From contig NYSW01000111.1 of the NCBI GenBank assembly GCA_002683195.1, forward strand, positions 1 to 64,000: 64,000 nucleotides of DNA. The letters run 5' to 3'. The notes below the pieces were generated by a model. The model searched no databases. It saw only the letters and a list, made by a program, of their open reading frames with translations, and was not told the DNA's origin. Position numbers and translations under genes: made by a program. Source of the stretch: Phycisphaerae bacterium. Lineage in GTDB: Bacteria > Planctomycetota > Phycisphaerae > Phycisphaerales > SM1A02. This document shows positions 36,784 to 46,290 of this stretch, in pieces (position 1 is the first letter of the stretch; the number at the start of each line of letters is the position of its first letter).

Positions 36784-37818
36784 GTGGAACATGGTTGCGT
36801 ACTCATTCCCGGTGACGGCATCGGCCCCGAAGTGGTGGCCGCGGCCCGTCGAATTCTTGACGCCGCCCTCGATGGCTCTGGCTCGAGTCTCATCTGGACC
36901 GAACGGGACGCGGGCACCGCGGCTCTGGAGAACGGCCACGCGGATCTCCTCCCCGACGCCACGGTGGAGTCGATCATCGAATGCGGGATCGCCCTGAAGG
37001 GACCGTGTACGACACCGATCGGCGGGGGTTTCTCCTCCGTGAACGTCGCGTTGCGAAAACGACTGGACCTTTACGGCGCGGTTCGACCGGTCCGTAATCT
37101 CGAGGGAGTCGACACCCGATACCGGGACGTCGACTTGGTGGTGGTTCGCGAGAACACCGAAGGCCTCTACGCGGGCATCGAGAACGAGATCACCGAAGGC
37201 GTGGTCACCAGTCTCAAGGTCGCCACCGAGCGGGCGTGTCTCCGGATCGCTCGTTTCGCCTTTCAGTACGCACGAAATCGCGGCATCGAAACCGTGACCG
37301 CGCTTCACAAGGCCAACATCATGAAGTTGTCGGACGGCCTCTTCATCCGCTGCGCTCGAGACGTCAAGGAAGCCGAGTTTCCCGATATCGGGTACGAGGA
37401 ACTGATCATCGACGCCGCCTGCATGCGTTTGGTTCAGAATCCGGATCGATTCGGTCTCCTGCTGTGCGAAAACCTCTACGGCGACGTGGTCAGTGATCTC
37501 TGTGCTGGATTTGTGGGCGGGCTCGGAGTCACGCCGGGGGCCAACTTCGGAGTCGAGAACGCCGTGTTCGAAGCCGTCCATGGTTCGGCGCCGGACATCG
37601 CGGGACAGGGCGTCGCCAACCCGCTCGCCATCACCATGAGCGGCGTCATGATGCTCAACCACCTCGCGGTCACCCGAAAGGATGCCGCGATGGGAGATGC
37701 GGCGAAGCGAATCAAGGCCGCCTACGACGCCGCCCTTCGCGAAGGCGATCGAACCGGAGATCTCGGTGGCTCGCTGGGCACCGAAGGGTTCGCGGATGCC
37801 GTCATTCGCCGCCTCTGA
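36784..37818 (+). CDS. Isocitrate dehydrogenase, NAD-type (isocitrate/isopropylmalate family)
   Basis: A 344-aa beta-decarboxylating dehydrogenase. GTG 36784 is preceded by AAGGA at eight bases. IPGDGIGPEVV opens the fold; SSVNVALRKRLDLYGAVRPV is the substrate loop and is closer to NAD-dependent isocitrate dehydrogenases than to 3-isopropylmalate dehydrogenase. RENTEGLYAG, DAACMRLV, CENLYGDVVSDLCAG and FEAVHGSAPDIAG complete the active site. It most likely runs the tricarboxylic-acid-cycle step from isocitrate to 2-oxoglutarate; homoisocitrate is a less likely alternative. Confidence 0.88.
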   Translation: MEHGCVLIPGDGIGPEVVAAARRILDAALDGSGSSLIWTERDAGTAALENGHADLLPDATVESIIECGIALKGPCTTPIGGGFSSVNVALRKRLDLYGAVRPVRNLEGVDTRYRDVDLVVVRENTEGLYAGIENEITEGVVTSLKVATERACLRIARFAFQYARNRGIETVTALHKANIMKLSDGLFIRCARDVKEAEFPDIGYEELIIDAACMRLVQNPDRFGLLLCENLYGDVVSDLCAGFVGGLGVTPGANFGVENAVFEAVHGSAPDIAGQGVANPLAITMSGVMMLNHLAVTRKDAAMGDAAKRIKAAYDAALREGDRTGDLGGSLGTEGFADAVIRRL

Positions 37819-37869
37819 TTCATCAAGCGGCGACTCCGGGGCCGCCCCGGAAGCGAATCCGGGAACGCC

Positions 37870-38817
37870 ATGCGGGCTTGCTACCACGACGACTACGAGA
37901 TCCCTCTACCCGAGGGGCATCCCTTCCCGATGAGGAAGTTTTCCGCCCTTCGCGAGATCCTGCTCTCCGAAAGCCTGCTGCAGCCCGAAGACCTGGTCGA
38001 GCCGGAGGAGATCTCCTGGGGCGACCTGGGCATGGTTCACGAGGATTCATACCTCCGAGATCTTCGGGAGGGCACGCTTGATGCCAAGGCGGTCCGAAGG
38101 CTGGGTCTTCCCTGGAGTCCCGCGCTGGTCCGCCGCTCGCGACTGGCCGTGAGTGGCACCGTGCTGGCCGGCTGGAATGCCCTGGAGGACGGTGTGGCTG
38201 CGAATCTCGCCGGCGGGACTCACCATGCCTGTCCGGACCACGGGGAAGGTTTCTGCGTCCTCAACGACGTGGGCGTGGCCATTCGCACCCTGCAACGAGA
38301 GGAAGAGATCCGACGGGCGTTGATCGTCGATCTCGACGTCCATCAGGGCAACGGAAACGCGCTCTGTTTCGCCGATGACCCGACGGTGTTCACGTATTCG
38401 ATGCATGGCGCCAGAAACTTCCCCATGCGAAAGCCTCCCAGCGATCTTGATGTTCCGTTGGACGATCACACTGGTGACCTGATCTATCTGCAACGCCTGG
38501 AAGCGACCCTTCCCGGGGCGATCGAAGCCGCCGATCCGGACCTCGTCTTCCTGCTCTCGGGGGTCGATGTGGTGGTGGGGGATCGATACGGCCGTCTGGC
38601 CATGACCCGTGATGGTCTTCGGAGGCGCGAGTACCTCGCCCAATCCCTGCTTCGCAACGCCGGGCTTCCGGTGGTTCTCGTACTCTCCGGGGGATACGCC
38701 GACACGCCCCGTCTCACCGCGGATCTGCATGCGGAATCCCATCGGGTCGCTGCCGGCGTCTTCAGCCCGAACCGGGGGGCGGATCCTTCCGCCACCCCCG
38801 AGGGAGTTGAATCATGA
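37870..38817 (+). CDS. Histone-deacetylase-family protein (class IV/HDAC11-like)
   Basis: A 315-aa zinc hydrolase. Motifs: GHPFPMRKFSALREIL near the start, GGTHHA (His118/119), FCVLNDVGVAI, DLDVHQGNGNA (metal ligands Asp156 and His158), and LLSGVDVVVGDRYGRL with the third metal aspartate. This is the short class IV arrangement, acting on acetyl-lysine, acetylpolyamines or acylated small molecules. The lipoprotein gene overlaps its stop (ATGA). Substrate not predictable. Confidence 0.88.
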   Translation: MRACYHDDYEIPLPEGHPFPMRKFSALREILLSESLLQPEDLVEPEEISWGDLGMVHEDSYLRDLREGTLDAKAVRRLGLPWSPALVRRSRLAVSGTVLAGWNALEDGVAANLAGGTHHACPDHGEGFCVLNDVGVAIRTLQREEEIRRALIVDLDVHQGNGNALCFADDPTVFTYSMHGARNFPMRKPPSDLDVPLDDHTGDLIYLQRLEATLPGAIEAADPDLVFLLSGVDVVVGDRYGRLAMTRDGLRRREYLAQSLLRNAGLPVVLVLSGGYADTPRLTADLHAESHRVAAGVFSPNRGADPSATPEGVES

Positions 38818-39467
38818 TCAAGTCGCGTCTGAAACCGGGCTGGGCGTGGCCGGTCGCGGTCGGAGCCGTCGTGGCGCTCTCTTCCGGGTGTCGATCGACC
38901 ATCGAACGGCCGCTCGATTCCGACGGGCGGGGCGTGAACGCGGGCGATACCCGCCTGGATCATGGATACGGAACCCTGCTCGACCTGCTCCGGGATGAAG
39001 CACGAGTCGAGCAGATCCTCATCATCAAATCACCGGCGGCGGGTCTCGCCGATCTTCTGCAGCGGATCTCCGCCCAGGCGAAGAACGATGCCCGGCGACT
39101 CGAACGGCTCTTCGCCGACGACCCGATGGTCGATACCTCGAGGACCGGTTTGGGAGTGATCGAGACCGATGTTCGCAGTCGTATCGCGGAACAGGAGGCG
39201 ACCGCCTTGATCTTCGCGGGAGGGAGATCCTTCGAACTTCGGATCCTGCTCACTCAGGACAAGGCGGCAAGTTACGCCGCCGCGTTGGCGTCGAGTCTTT
39301 CCAAGGCCGACCCGCAGTCTTCGCGTCGGAACGTGTTGGAAGCCATGTCCCGCGAATGGAAGGAACTGGGCGACGAGATCCGAGGCTGGCTGGAAGTCCG
39401 GACCGTCCCGGACCAACGCCCGGCGCCCCCGGTTTCCGGCGTCGATCGAACCTCCGCAAGCACCTGA
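38814..39467 (+). CDS. Hypothetical lipoprotein
   Basis: A 217-aa lipoprotein with a signal peptide ending in SSGC (Cys26). The mature part is largely helical: ARVEQILIIK, LADLLQRISAQAKNDARRLERL, then a section IFAGGRSFELRILLTQDKAASYAAALA. I do not recognise the family. The start codon overlaps the deacetylase-like gene, and the gene converges with smc 46 bases on. No strong terminator was seen between them. Confidence 0.72.
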   Translation: MIKSRLKPGWAWPVAVGAVVALSSGCRSTIERPLDSDGRGVNAGDTRLDHGYGTLLDLLRDEARVEQILIIKSPAAGLADLLQRISAQAKNDARRLERLFADDPMVDTSRTGLGVIETDVRSRIAEQEATALIFAGGRSFELRILLTQDKAASYAAALASSLSKADPQSSRRNVLEAMSREWKELGDEIRGWLEVRTVPDQRPAPPVSGVDRTSAST

Positions 39468-39513
39468 TTCCTTCGAGCGGACCGAACCGTACGGGTCGGG
39501 GCTCGACCAACGA

Positions 39514-42500
39514 TCAGCCGTCCCAGGACTCGGCCAGTGCATCGCCCTCGGTGGGAGTCGCACTGGTTCGGCCGCCGAGGAGGGTGGCGGGATCGATCCG
39601 TTCGGTCTCGATGACCGGGTTCGAGGGTTCGGGTTCGGTGGGGACCCCGAGGCGAGGTTCGAACGGGACTTCCTCGGACTCGGCACTCTGATCTTCGATC
39701 TCGCTTCGCCGCACCGCCTCGTCGGCGATGCGGCCGTCGAGGTCCACCTCGTCGAACTTCACCGTCACTCGCCGCGACACGCCCCGTTCGGGCATGGTGA
39801 CGCCGAAGAGTCGATCGCAGGCCTGCATCGTTCGCTTGTGGTGGGTGATCACGATGAAGTGCGACTGATCGAGGAACTGTCGGACCACGTTGCAGAAGCG
39901 TTCCACGTTCGCCTCATCCAATGCGGCATCCACCTCGTCGAGGATGCAGAATGGCGACGGCTTGCTCTGGAAGATCGCCATCAAGAGGGCCACGGCGGTC
40001 ATCGTCTTCTCGCCGCCTGAAAGCTGGCTGATGACCCGGGGTTCCTTGCCAGGAGGCTTCGCGCGAATCTCGATTCCGGATTCGAGCCAGTCGATGGTGC
40101 CATCTTCACCCGGCAGCAGGTAGAGATCGGCGCTGCCGCCGCCGAAGAGGCGGCGGAACATGCCTTGAGACCCGGCGAAATTCTCGCGGACCTTGGTGAA
40201 GGTCTCCTCGAAGCGGGCTCGCGAGGCCACGTCGAGCCTCTCCACCAGATCGGTGAGCTTCGTCCGGGCGTCGTCGATGTCTTCCAACTGACGGGCGAGA
40301 TCCTCGTTGCGTTCGACCAGATCGCCCAATTCATCGATCGCTTCGAGATTCACATTTCCGAGCCCGCGGATCGAGGCTTTCAGTTCCTCGGCTTCGCTGA
40401 TCGCCGCCGCTCGGTCGAACGGCTCTTCGACGTCGACCTCGTCCTCGGGTTCGGTCGTCGTCACGGCCATCGATTCTTCGGACGCGTCGTCCTCGGAAGG
40501 TGGGTCGCCCTCGTCCGGGCTCATGGCCACCACCACGCGGGCGGGATGGGCGTCATGGAGCGCCGCCAGATCGAATCCGAGTTCCTCCATCACCGCTTCT
40601 TCGAGGCTTTCACGCTTGATCTCCACCTCACGACGGGACATCTCCAAGGCGTGGAGATCTCGATCCAGTCGTTGGGCTTCGACCCGGGCTCGTCCCAGAG
40701 CCTCGCCGGTCTGTTCGACTTCGGTCGCCGCTTCCCCCAGTTCACGATTGGCTTCTTCGAACCGGCCGGTCATGCCGGCCAGTTCGGCGCTGGCTTCCTT
40801 CACGACCTCTTCGGCCTCCGTGATCGACGACGCGTAGCCTTCGATCCGTCCCTGCCGCTCCTCGACCTGTTCACGCGCCCGTTCCAGCTGCCGCTGGCCA
40901 TCTTCGACCGCCGCCGCGAAGCGACGGCGTTCCCGTCGGGTGGAATCGAGTCGGGCATTGATCTCGCCCAGCGTCGTCCGGCAGGTTGCGACATGCTCGC
41001 CCGCCGCGTCGAAGGCCTTGGAAACTTCGGCCAGTTCGGTCGCGGCGACGTTCCGCTCGCGAATCGCATCCGCTTCTTGTTCGATCGCGGTCATTCTCGC
41101 CGCTTCAAGGCCGCGACGGGCTTCACGGCCTTCATGAAGTCGATGCTCGATCTCATGGATTTCCGTGAGCAGCTGAGCCTGTTCCCGTTCGATGCGATCG
41201 ATCAGCTGGGTCTGGCGATCGATGGTGTACCGATGTTCGACCTCCTCGGCACGAACCGCCTGCAGTTCCTCGGTCAGGGTGAGACGACGCTCGCCGCGGG
41301 TTTCGTGTTCCGCATCGAGAGAGGCGGCTTCGCTGTCCAGAACCAGTCGCACACCTTCCAGGGTTCTCGCCCGATGGTCGAGATCGGCACGTTCGGCCTT
41401 TCGAGCCAGAAGCCCGCGACCTTCTTCACGACCGGCCGCCGCTCGCAGCACGACTCGGCCGTCCGCTTCAAGCACATTTCCGTCGCGGGTGGCGAAACGA
41501 CGTCGGACTCCACGGTGCACCAGACTGCGAGCGGCATCAAGGTCCTCGACCAGAAGCGTTTCGCCGAGGAGATGCGCCATCACCGGTCGAAGCGGATCGT
41601 CACACCCGATCCGGTCGAGGGCTCGAACGAGCGTGGTGGTGGAGGCGACGGCCGCCGGAATGGGCGGGGCGTCGTCCGCGGGCATGCCGCCCAGTCGGGT
41701 CAGGGGGAGAAGTTCGACTCGTCCGTCCAGATCGGGGAGTTCCGTTCGGATCTCGTCCGCGACCAGGCTGGACGCGACGACGACGGCCTGGAGATGCTGG
41801 CCCAGTGCGGCTTCCACCGCGTCGGCATCCTCCCTGGACACTTCGAGTCGCTCCGCGAGGGCGCCGTGGACGCCATCTCGTCGTTCCGCCAGATTCAGGA
41901 CCTGTCGAACCGCATCACCGATGCCTTCGCCGGCGCTGGCCATTTCTTCGAGCAGATGTCGGCGTGATTCGACACCGGTGCGGTCGTCACGGTTCTCCGC
42001 GATGCGGCCGGCCAGGTCCTCACGTCGGTCTCCGAGTGCGGAGATCCGCTTTTCTTCTTCCGCCAGACGGGTTTCGAGCACCAAGGCCCGATCACCGAGC
42101 ACGACCTCCCGAACCCGGGATCCGTTTCGAAGCAGTCGGTGCTGGTCGAGGTCACAGGCGAAGGGGCGGACCCGGTCCGCCAGACGCCGAAGTCGCTCCT
42201 GGTGACCGGCGTCTCGCTCATCCGCGCCGCGAAGCGATGACTCGGCCCGGATTCGATCGCGGTCGGCGGCGGAAACCGCTTCGCCTGCGGTGGCGTGACG
42301 GACTGCGACTTCCGAGCGACGGGTCTCACCCTGGTGTCGGGCCTCGGTCGCGGCCGCGAGTTCGCGTTCCGCCACCGACCCTTCGTTGGCGGCCTCGTCG
42401 ATACGGGCTTCGACCTCGGAGAGTTCACGTTGGAACTCATCAAGCCGAACCTCGAGTTCTCCGATCCGTTGGGTCTCCTCCGCGATCGCCGCTTCGGCCT

Positions 42501-43611
42501 CGGCCTGGTGGCGGGAGACGAGTTCGATCCGTTGCTCGTTCTGCTCGAGGCGGCCCTGAGCGGAGAGTCTCTGTTGTTCCAGTTCGTGCTGGACCTGCTG
42601 GATCCTGTGCCGCGAGATCTCCGCGTCCTGCTTGGACTGTTCCAGCGTCGCGAGCCCTTCGGAGATCGACGTCCGTTCCTCTTCCAACTGAGAAAGACGA
42701 CTGGTGAGCCCCGCCAGTCGCTCGTCGTACTCGTGAGACTGATCGAGCACGATCGCCACTCGAAGGTCGCGACGTCGGGCATCGAGTTCACGGAATCGCT
42801 TGGCCTTTTCGGCCTGGCCTCGCACGATTCGAAGACGACGCTCGGTACTTGAGAGCTGCTCGCGGACCTGGACCAGGTTTCGTTCCGCGGCATCGAGCTT
42901 CCGGGCCGATTCGATCTTCCGCTGGCGGAACTTGGCCACGCCCGCGGCTTCTTCGAGGATCGAGCGGCGCTCCATGGGATTCGCCAGAAGCATGGCGTCG
43001 ACCTTGCCCTGTTCGATGATCGAATAAGCGTTGGTGCCGACGCCGGTATCGAGGAAGAGTTCCTTGATGTCCCGCAACCGGCACTTGCGTCCGTTGATCT
43101 GATATTCGCTTCGGCCGTCCGCATAGAGACGACGGGTCACCGAGACTTCATCGGTGTCGACCGGAAGTTTCCGGTTCCGAACCCGGGTTCGGTCGACCAG
43201 GGCGTTGTCGCCGGTCGCGAGTCGCAATTCCTCGTCGGTCTCGTCGGCGTCTCCGGAGGCCGCGGTGGGCCGTTCATCGGTCTGCTCGGTGGGCAGAATC
43301 TTCTCCGGATCGGTGTCGACCACGGATTCCGGACGGGGGACCTCCAGCATGGGGTTCTCGAAGGTCAGCGTCACCTCGGCCATGCCCATGGGCTTTCGGG
43401 CGACGCTCCCGGCGAAGATGACGTCCTGCATCGCCGAGCCTCGGAGACTCTTGGCGCTTCGTTCGCCCAGCACCCACTTGATGGCGTCCACCACGTTGGA
43501 CTTGCCGCAACCGTTCGGTCCGACCACGCCGATGATCGGCTCGTCGAAGGTGAACTCCGTCCGGTCGGCGAAGCTCTTGAAGCCCGTGAGGGTCAGTCTG
43601 GCAAGTCTCAC
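39514..43611 (-). CDS. smc: Chromosome partition protein Smc
   Basis: A 1365-aa SMC ATPase for chromosome condensation and segregation. GTG 43611 follows AGGAGG by nine bases, so the longer frame is not used. Walker [10 protein letters not shown] (31-39), coiled coils (about 240-560 and 740-1080), hinge (about 585-730), signature [10 protein letters not shown] (1196-1205) and Walker B CILDE (1222-1226) are all present. Two insertions are unusual: about 60 acidic residues (about 88-150) inside the N-terminal head, between the LTFEN strand and [15 protein letters not shown], and about 45 acidic residues before the second head lobe. An 80-residue low-complexity tail follows the ATPase. No scpA/scpB lie nearby. 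Confidence 0.97.
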   Translation of the reverse strand: MRLARLTLTGFKSFADRTEFTFDEPIIGVVGPNGCGKSNVVDAIKWVLGERSAKSLRGSAMQDVIFAGSVARKPMGMAEVTLTFENPMLEVPRPESVVDTDPEKILPTEQTDERPTAASGDADETDEELRLATGDNALVDRTRVRNRKLPVDTDEVSVTRRLYADGRSEYQINGRKCRLRDIKELFLDTGVGTNAYSIIEQGKVDAMLLANPMERRSILEEAAGVAKFRQRKIESARKLDAAERNLVQVREQLSSTERRLRIVRGQAEKAKRFRELDARRRDLRVAIVLDQSHEYDERLAGLTSRLSQLEEERTSISEGLATLEQSKQDAEISRHRIQQVQHELEQQRLSAQGRLEQNEQRIELVSRHQAEAEAAIAEETQRIGELEVRLDEFQRELSEVEARIDEAANEGSVAERELAAATEARHQGETRRSEVAVRHATAGEAVSAADRDRIRAESSLRGADERDAGHQERLRRLADRVRPFACDLDQHRLLRNGSRVREVVLGDRALVLETRLAEEEKRISALGDRREDLAGRIAENRDDRTGVESRRHLLEEMASAGEGIGDAVRQVLNLAERRDGVHGALAERLEVSREDADAVEAALGQHLQAVVVASSLVADEIRTELPDLDGRVELLPLTRLGGMPADDAPPIPAAVASTTTLVRALDRIGCDDPLRPVMAHLLGETLLVEDLDAARSLVHRGVRRRFATRDGNVLEADGRVVLRAAAGREEGRGLLARKAERADLDHRARTLEGVRLVLDSEAASLDAEHETRGERRLTLTEELQAVRAEEVEHRYTIDRQTQLIDRIEREQAQLLTEIHEIEHRLHEGREARRGLEAARMTAIEQEADAIRERNVAATELAEVSKAFDAAGEHVATCRTTLGEINARLDSTRRERRRFAAAVEDGQRQLERAREQVEERQGRIEGYASSITEAEEVVKEASAELAGMTGRFEEANRELGEAATEVEQTGEALGRARVEAQRLDRDLHALEMSRREVEIKRESLEEAVMEELGFDLAALHDAHPARVVVAMSPDEGDPPSEDDASEESMAVTTTEPEDEVDVEEPFDRAAAISEAEELKASIRGLGNVNLEAIDELGDLVERNEDLARQLEDIDDARTKLTDLVERLDVASRARFEETFTKVRENFAGSQGMFRRLFGGGSADLYLLPGEDGTIDWLESGIEIRAKPPGKEPRVISQLSGGEKTMTAVALLMAIFQSKPSPFCILDEVDAALDEANVERFCNVVRQFLDQSHFIVITHHKRTMQACDRLFGVTMPERGVSRRVTVKFDEVDLDGRIADEAVRRSEIEDQSAESEEVPFEPRLGVPTEPEPSNPVIETERIDPATLLGGRTSATPTEGDALAESWDG

Positions 43612-43660
43612 TGGAACGACCTCCTGTCGTGGGACACCACGCATCCTGTCGTGGCGGTGG

Positions 43661-43680
43661 AAAACGGCCGATCGGCCGTC
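43661..43680 (-). terminator. Small hairpin terminator between FlgI-like gene and smc
   Basis: A 16-bp palindrome (43664-43679; six-base stem ACGGCC with a GATC loop) is followed on the minus strand by TTTT. It lies directly after the stop codon at 43684. The stem is short but GC-rich; it could also be an operator for smc. Confidence 0.5.
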
Positions 43681-43683
43681 GTG

Positions 43684-45555
43684 TCAACGAGGAACAGTAT
43701 GGCGGCCATCCCGGCCTGATTCAACCGGCACGATGGGTGTCGACGCCTCATCCTCATCCTTTTCATCCTCGGGGATGTCGGCATCGAATTCCGGCCGATC
43801 CTCGGTTCTCTCGATCTTCTGGGCTCGGAGGATGGCCGCAAGGACTCGATCCTGTTCCGCCTTGAAATCGGCCTTGATGTATCCGCTTCGCCAGAGCTGG
43901 TGGAGGGCCCCGATGGTCTCTCCGTAGCTGAGGCCGATCCCGGGAGCCGGAGCTTCGATCGTGGTCTTGTGGCCCATGTAGGCAATCAATTCCGCGACAT
44001 CCGGCTCGACCAGATCGGTCTGGGCCGGAATCCCCTCCGCTTCCCGGTAGAAGATCTCGAGCTTCTCGCCCCCGTCATTGGATTTCATCAGGAGCCGATC
44101 GCTCCAGGCTTCGAGGAACATGGGTCGATCGACTTCCACCGCATCTCCGAACACCACGATCCGGGGTTCCCCGGTCTGGGCCACGTAGATCATCGGTGAT
44201 TCGCTGGGGACGAGGTTCAGGGTGAACTTTTCATCGATGTCGTAGGCCAGGACGATCGGGTCACGCCGTTGTTCCAGGGCATCGAAGGCCGCGAGGCGGA
44301 CATCGACGTCGGGGTGATCGAGCAGTGGACGAAGGCCGACTTCGATCGCCGGATTCGCGCCCATGTCCGAGAGCAGCTTGATGGCGACCAATCGTCCGGA
44401 ATCCGACCCGTTGTTCGCGATGTCGATCAGGTGGGGCGCCGTGGCCGCGTCGTCGAGGGCCGCACCGGCGGTGAGGGCGGCCAGCCTCGGCGATTCCTCG
44501 GAGTAATCGTAGAGATCCTGGATCACGGGGATCGATTTGGTGCCGACCGCCTGCCATCGCCAGCTCGCATCCTCTGCGAAGCCGGGATTGGCGATCACCG
44601 AACGCTTGATCGCCAACGCGGTCGCTTCGGCCGCCTCCGGCCGAAGCCCGGTGTGCTTGATCAATTCGACGAAACTCGCGGGGTCCTTGTGGTGACTCGG
44701 CGGAATGACGATCTCGATCTCTTCGCCGCTCTTGCCGTGCGCGGTCTTGTCCCGTTGGCCGGGCTCACGCGGGTACCGGGAATTGATCGCATCCTGCAGG
44801 GCCGCGGCTCGTGTGTGGCTGGTCACGGCAAGCCGGAGCTTCAGTGGCATGGCGTCATCGACCACGCCACCGTCAAGAATGCGTCCGGTCAATCGGTCCA
44901 CCGTGTCCCGGCCATTGGCATCAGGCTCGGCAAAGGGATTGATGAAGACGTTTCCACGTCCGATGGCCAGTGACGATGCCTGCTTGGAGCCGACCTGAAT
45001 CTGGCCGGGACGAAGATTGGTGGTGTAGAGCCGGCCGTGTTCGAGACTCGTGGTGCTGGTCCCCGGTGCGGAATACACCCGGAGGTCGAAACTGCCGCCC
45101 TTCACGCCACCGGGGGGGATCACGCCTTCGACGATCACGATGGCGGTGTCATCAGAGTCGAGCATTCGTTCCGGGGTGATCTCTCCGAAACCGGTCGCCG
45201 GATTACCGACACCGCGGCGAGCCATCTCCTGAAGCATCCACGCACGGACCGGAGCCGGCATGTCGCGACTTCCGGTTCCCCGGAGTCCGACCACCAGGCC
45301 GTAGCCACGGACCACGGTGGGCGCATCGCCGACCACCACCGCTTCACTGGCGATGGTGTTCCGCATGATGGGCTGAACGTCGATTTCGAAATTCCGACGT
45401 TCAAGCGAGGTGACCTTGTTCTCGCGATCAGCCTCCTCGACCATGCTGCACCCGAAGATCGCGGCGGTCGAGAGAGTCCCGAGCACGCCGAGTCGGGCAG
45501 CCGACCGAAGGAATGAGGGTGACGGAAATGGCGGGACGAGCGACGGTCGACGCAT
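43684..45555 (-). CDS. FlgI-like lipoprotein with HEAT-like repeats
   Basis: A 623-aa lipoprotein (lipobox IFGC, Cys36); ATG 45555 opens the signal peptide. Residues about 60-280 resemble the flagellar P-ring protein FlgI: GYGLVVGLRGTGS (84-96), an AIVIVEGVIPPGGVKGGSFDLRV strand pair (family pattern VMVTATLPPFAKPG…IDV), and LSTTSLEHGRLYTT. FlgI is not a lipoprotein and lacks the rest. Residues about 355-440 contain armadillo/HEAT-like helices (LTAGAALDD…, LLDHPDVDVRLAAFDAL) and the C-terminus ends in an acidic tail. No flagellar gene is nearby. A ring-forming envelope role is inferred only. A possible -10 and a 22-bp palindrome lie upstream. Confidence 0.75.
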   Translation of the reverse strand: MRRPSLVPPFPSPSFLRSAARLGVLGTLSTAAIFGCSMVEEADRENKVTSLERRNFEIDVQPIMRNTIASEAVVVGDAPTVVRGYGLVVGLRGTGSRDMPAPVRAWMLQEMARRGVGNPATGFGEITPERMLDSDDTAIVIVEGVIPPGGVKGGSFDLRVYSAPGTSTTSLEHGRLYTTNLRPGQIQVGSKQASSLAIGRGNVFINPFAEPDANGRDTVDRLTGRILDGGVVDDAMPLKLRLAVTSHTRAAALQDAINSRYPREPGQRDKTAHGKSGEEIEIVIPPSHHKDPASFVELIKHTGLRPEAAEATALAIKRSVIANPGFAEDASWRWQAVGTKSIPVIQDLYDYSEESPRLAALTAGAALDDAATAPHLIDIANNGSDSGRLVAIKLLSDMGANPAIEVGLRPLLDHPDVDVRLAAFDALEQRRDPIVLAYDIDEKFTLNLVPSESPMIYVAQTGEPRIVVFGDAVEVDRPMFLEAWSDRLLMKSNDGGEKLEIFYREAEGIPAQTDLVEPDVAELIAYMGHKTTIEAPAPGIGLSYGETIGALHQLWRSGYIKADFKAEQDRVLAAILRAQKIERTEDRPEFDADIPEDEKDEDEASTPIVPVESGRDGRHTVPR

Positions 45556-45595
45556 CGGTTGAAAGGCTCCGAACGGGCATTGCAGAGGGAACCTC

Positions 45596-45601
45596 AGTCT
45601 A
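45596..45601 (-). promoter_or_regulatory. Possible extended -10 element (GGTAGACT)
   Basis: On the minus strand GGTAGACT lies 41 bases before the ATG of the FlgI-like gene. It belongs to the GGTANNCT set. The 22-bp palindrome is centred about 45 bases upstream of it. Confidence 0.35.
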
Positions 45602-45632
45602 CCCGCTCGGCCTTCCGTTTCGCGATCCAATG

Positions 45633-45654
45633 GTCTGGAACCGCGGTTCCAGAC
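45633..45654. repeat. 22-bp perfect palindrome, candidate operator
   Basis: The left half GTCTGGAACCG is mirrored exactly, giving 11-bp inverted arms with no spacer. It lies between the end of the 62-aa gene and the presumed promoter of the FlgI-like gene. No T-tract follows, so a terminator is less likely than a binding site for a dimeric regulator; a hairpin that ends the small gene's transcript cannot be excluded. Confidence 0.6.
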
Positions 45655-45660
45655 TCGACG

Positions 45661-45849
45661 TCAGCCCGTCACGCTGGTCGGTTGCGGTCTGAATCTGGCC
45701 CGAAACACGATCAGGAGCGTGGCCACCAACATCGCGGTCACCCCGACTGAGATCAGATCCGCCGCCAGGAGCGGATCCAACGGGGCCAGGGCCATCGCCG
45801 GATTCCAGTCGTAAAGGGCCGTGCAGGGGGTGGTAGGGGGCTGATTCAT
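45661..45849 (-). CDS. 62-aa single-span membrane protein
   Basis: The reading frame starts at ATG 45849, with AAGGAG seven bases upstream, and encodes MNQPPTTPCTALYDW then a hydrophobic helix (about 29-52, LLAADLISVGVTAMLVATLL) and a basic end (FRARFRP). The strong ribosome-binding site and a good membrane segment support a real gene. No family is recognised. Orientation would be N-out or N-in with a basic cytoplasmic tail; it is co-directional with the FlgI-like gene. Confidence 0.6.
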   Translation of the reverse strand: MNQPPTTPCTALYDWNPAMALAPLDPLLAADLISVGVTAMLVATLLIVFRARFRPQPTSVTG

Positions 45850-46290
45850 GGCGTTCTCCTTCGAGGCGATCAGGTTTGTTGACCGAAAGGCCACCTCTTC
45901 AGTTACGAGGGCTGGCCATCGATGTGACGTCGAAAAGGAGATTCCAGCGTCGAAAAACACCGCGGACAGATCGAATCGGCCCGAGCGGCGGGATGGCTTC
46001 GGATCCAAAGGCATGGATCCGATCGAGCGGAATTCTTTTTCACGGGCGGACGCTCCAGGCCCGAGGCCGGATCGGCCCCGCTGAACCGGTCGTCGCGATT
46101 GACGCCTCCGAGACACCGGCCTTTCCCCCGCACGATGTCGATCGTGTCACCGTCGACTTCCTCGGAGGTCGCCCAGCGGCCAGGGGGTGACATCGCCTCG
46201 GCTTCGCCGTCGTGGATCCGCCTCCACAACCCCGAAGTCGAGATCCGCGAATCCCCACGCTCAAGCCGATTTCGGGGCTACTCTGCTCAC
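45850..46290. other. 441-bp region without a recognised gene
   Basis: This stretch separates the 62-aa gene from hrpA, which read away from each other. The hrpA frame is open from 46099, so a longer helicase N-terminus is possible, but those residues lack conserved sequence. TTGACC at about 45877 resembles a -35 hexamer, without a good -10. No RNA gene, repeat or hairpin terminator was recognised. Confidence 0.5.

Noticed and set aside
40165..41967. 600-codon plus-strand frame inside smc
   Set aside because: It is an antisense frame of the Smc coiled-coil region with no recognisable domain.
43684..45555. Flagellar operon around the FlgI-like gene
   Set aside because: No other flagellar gene is present; neighbours are smc, a small membrane protein and hrpA.
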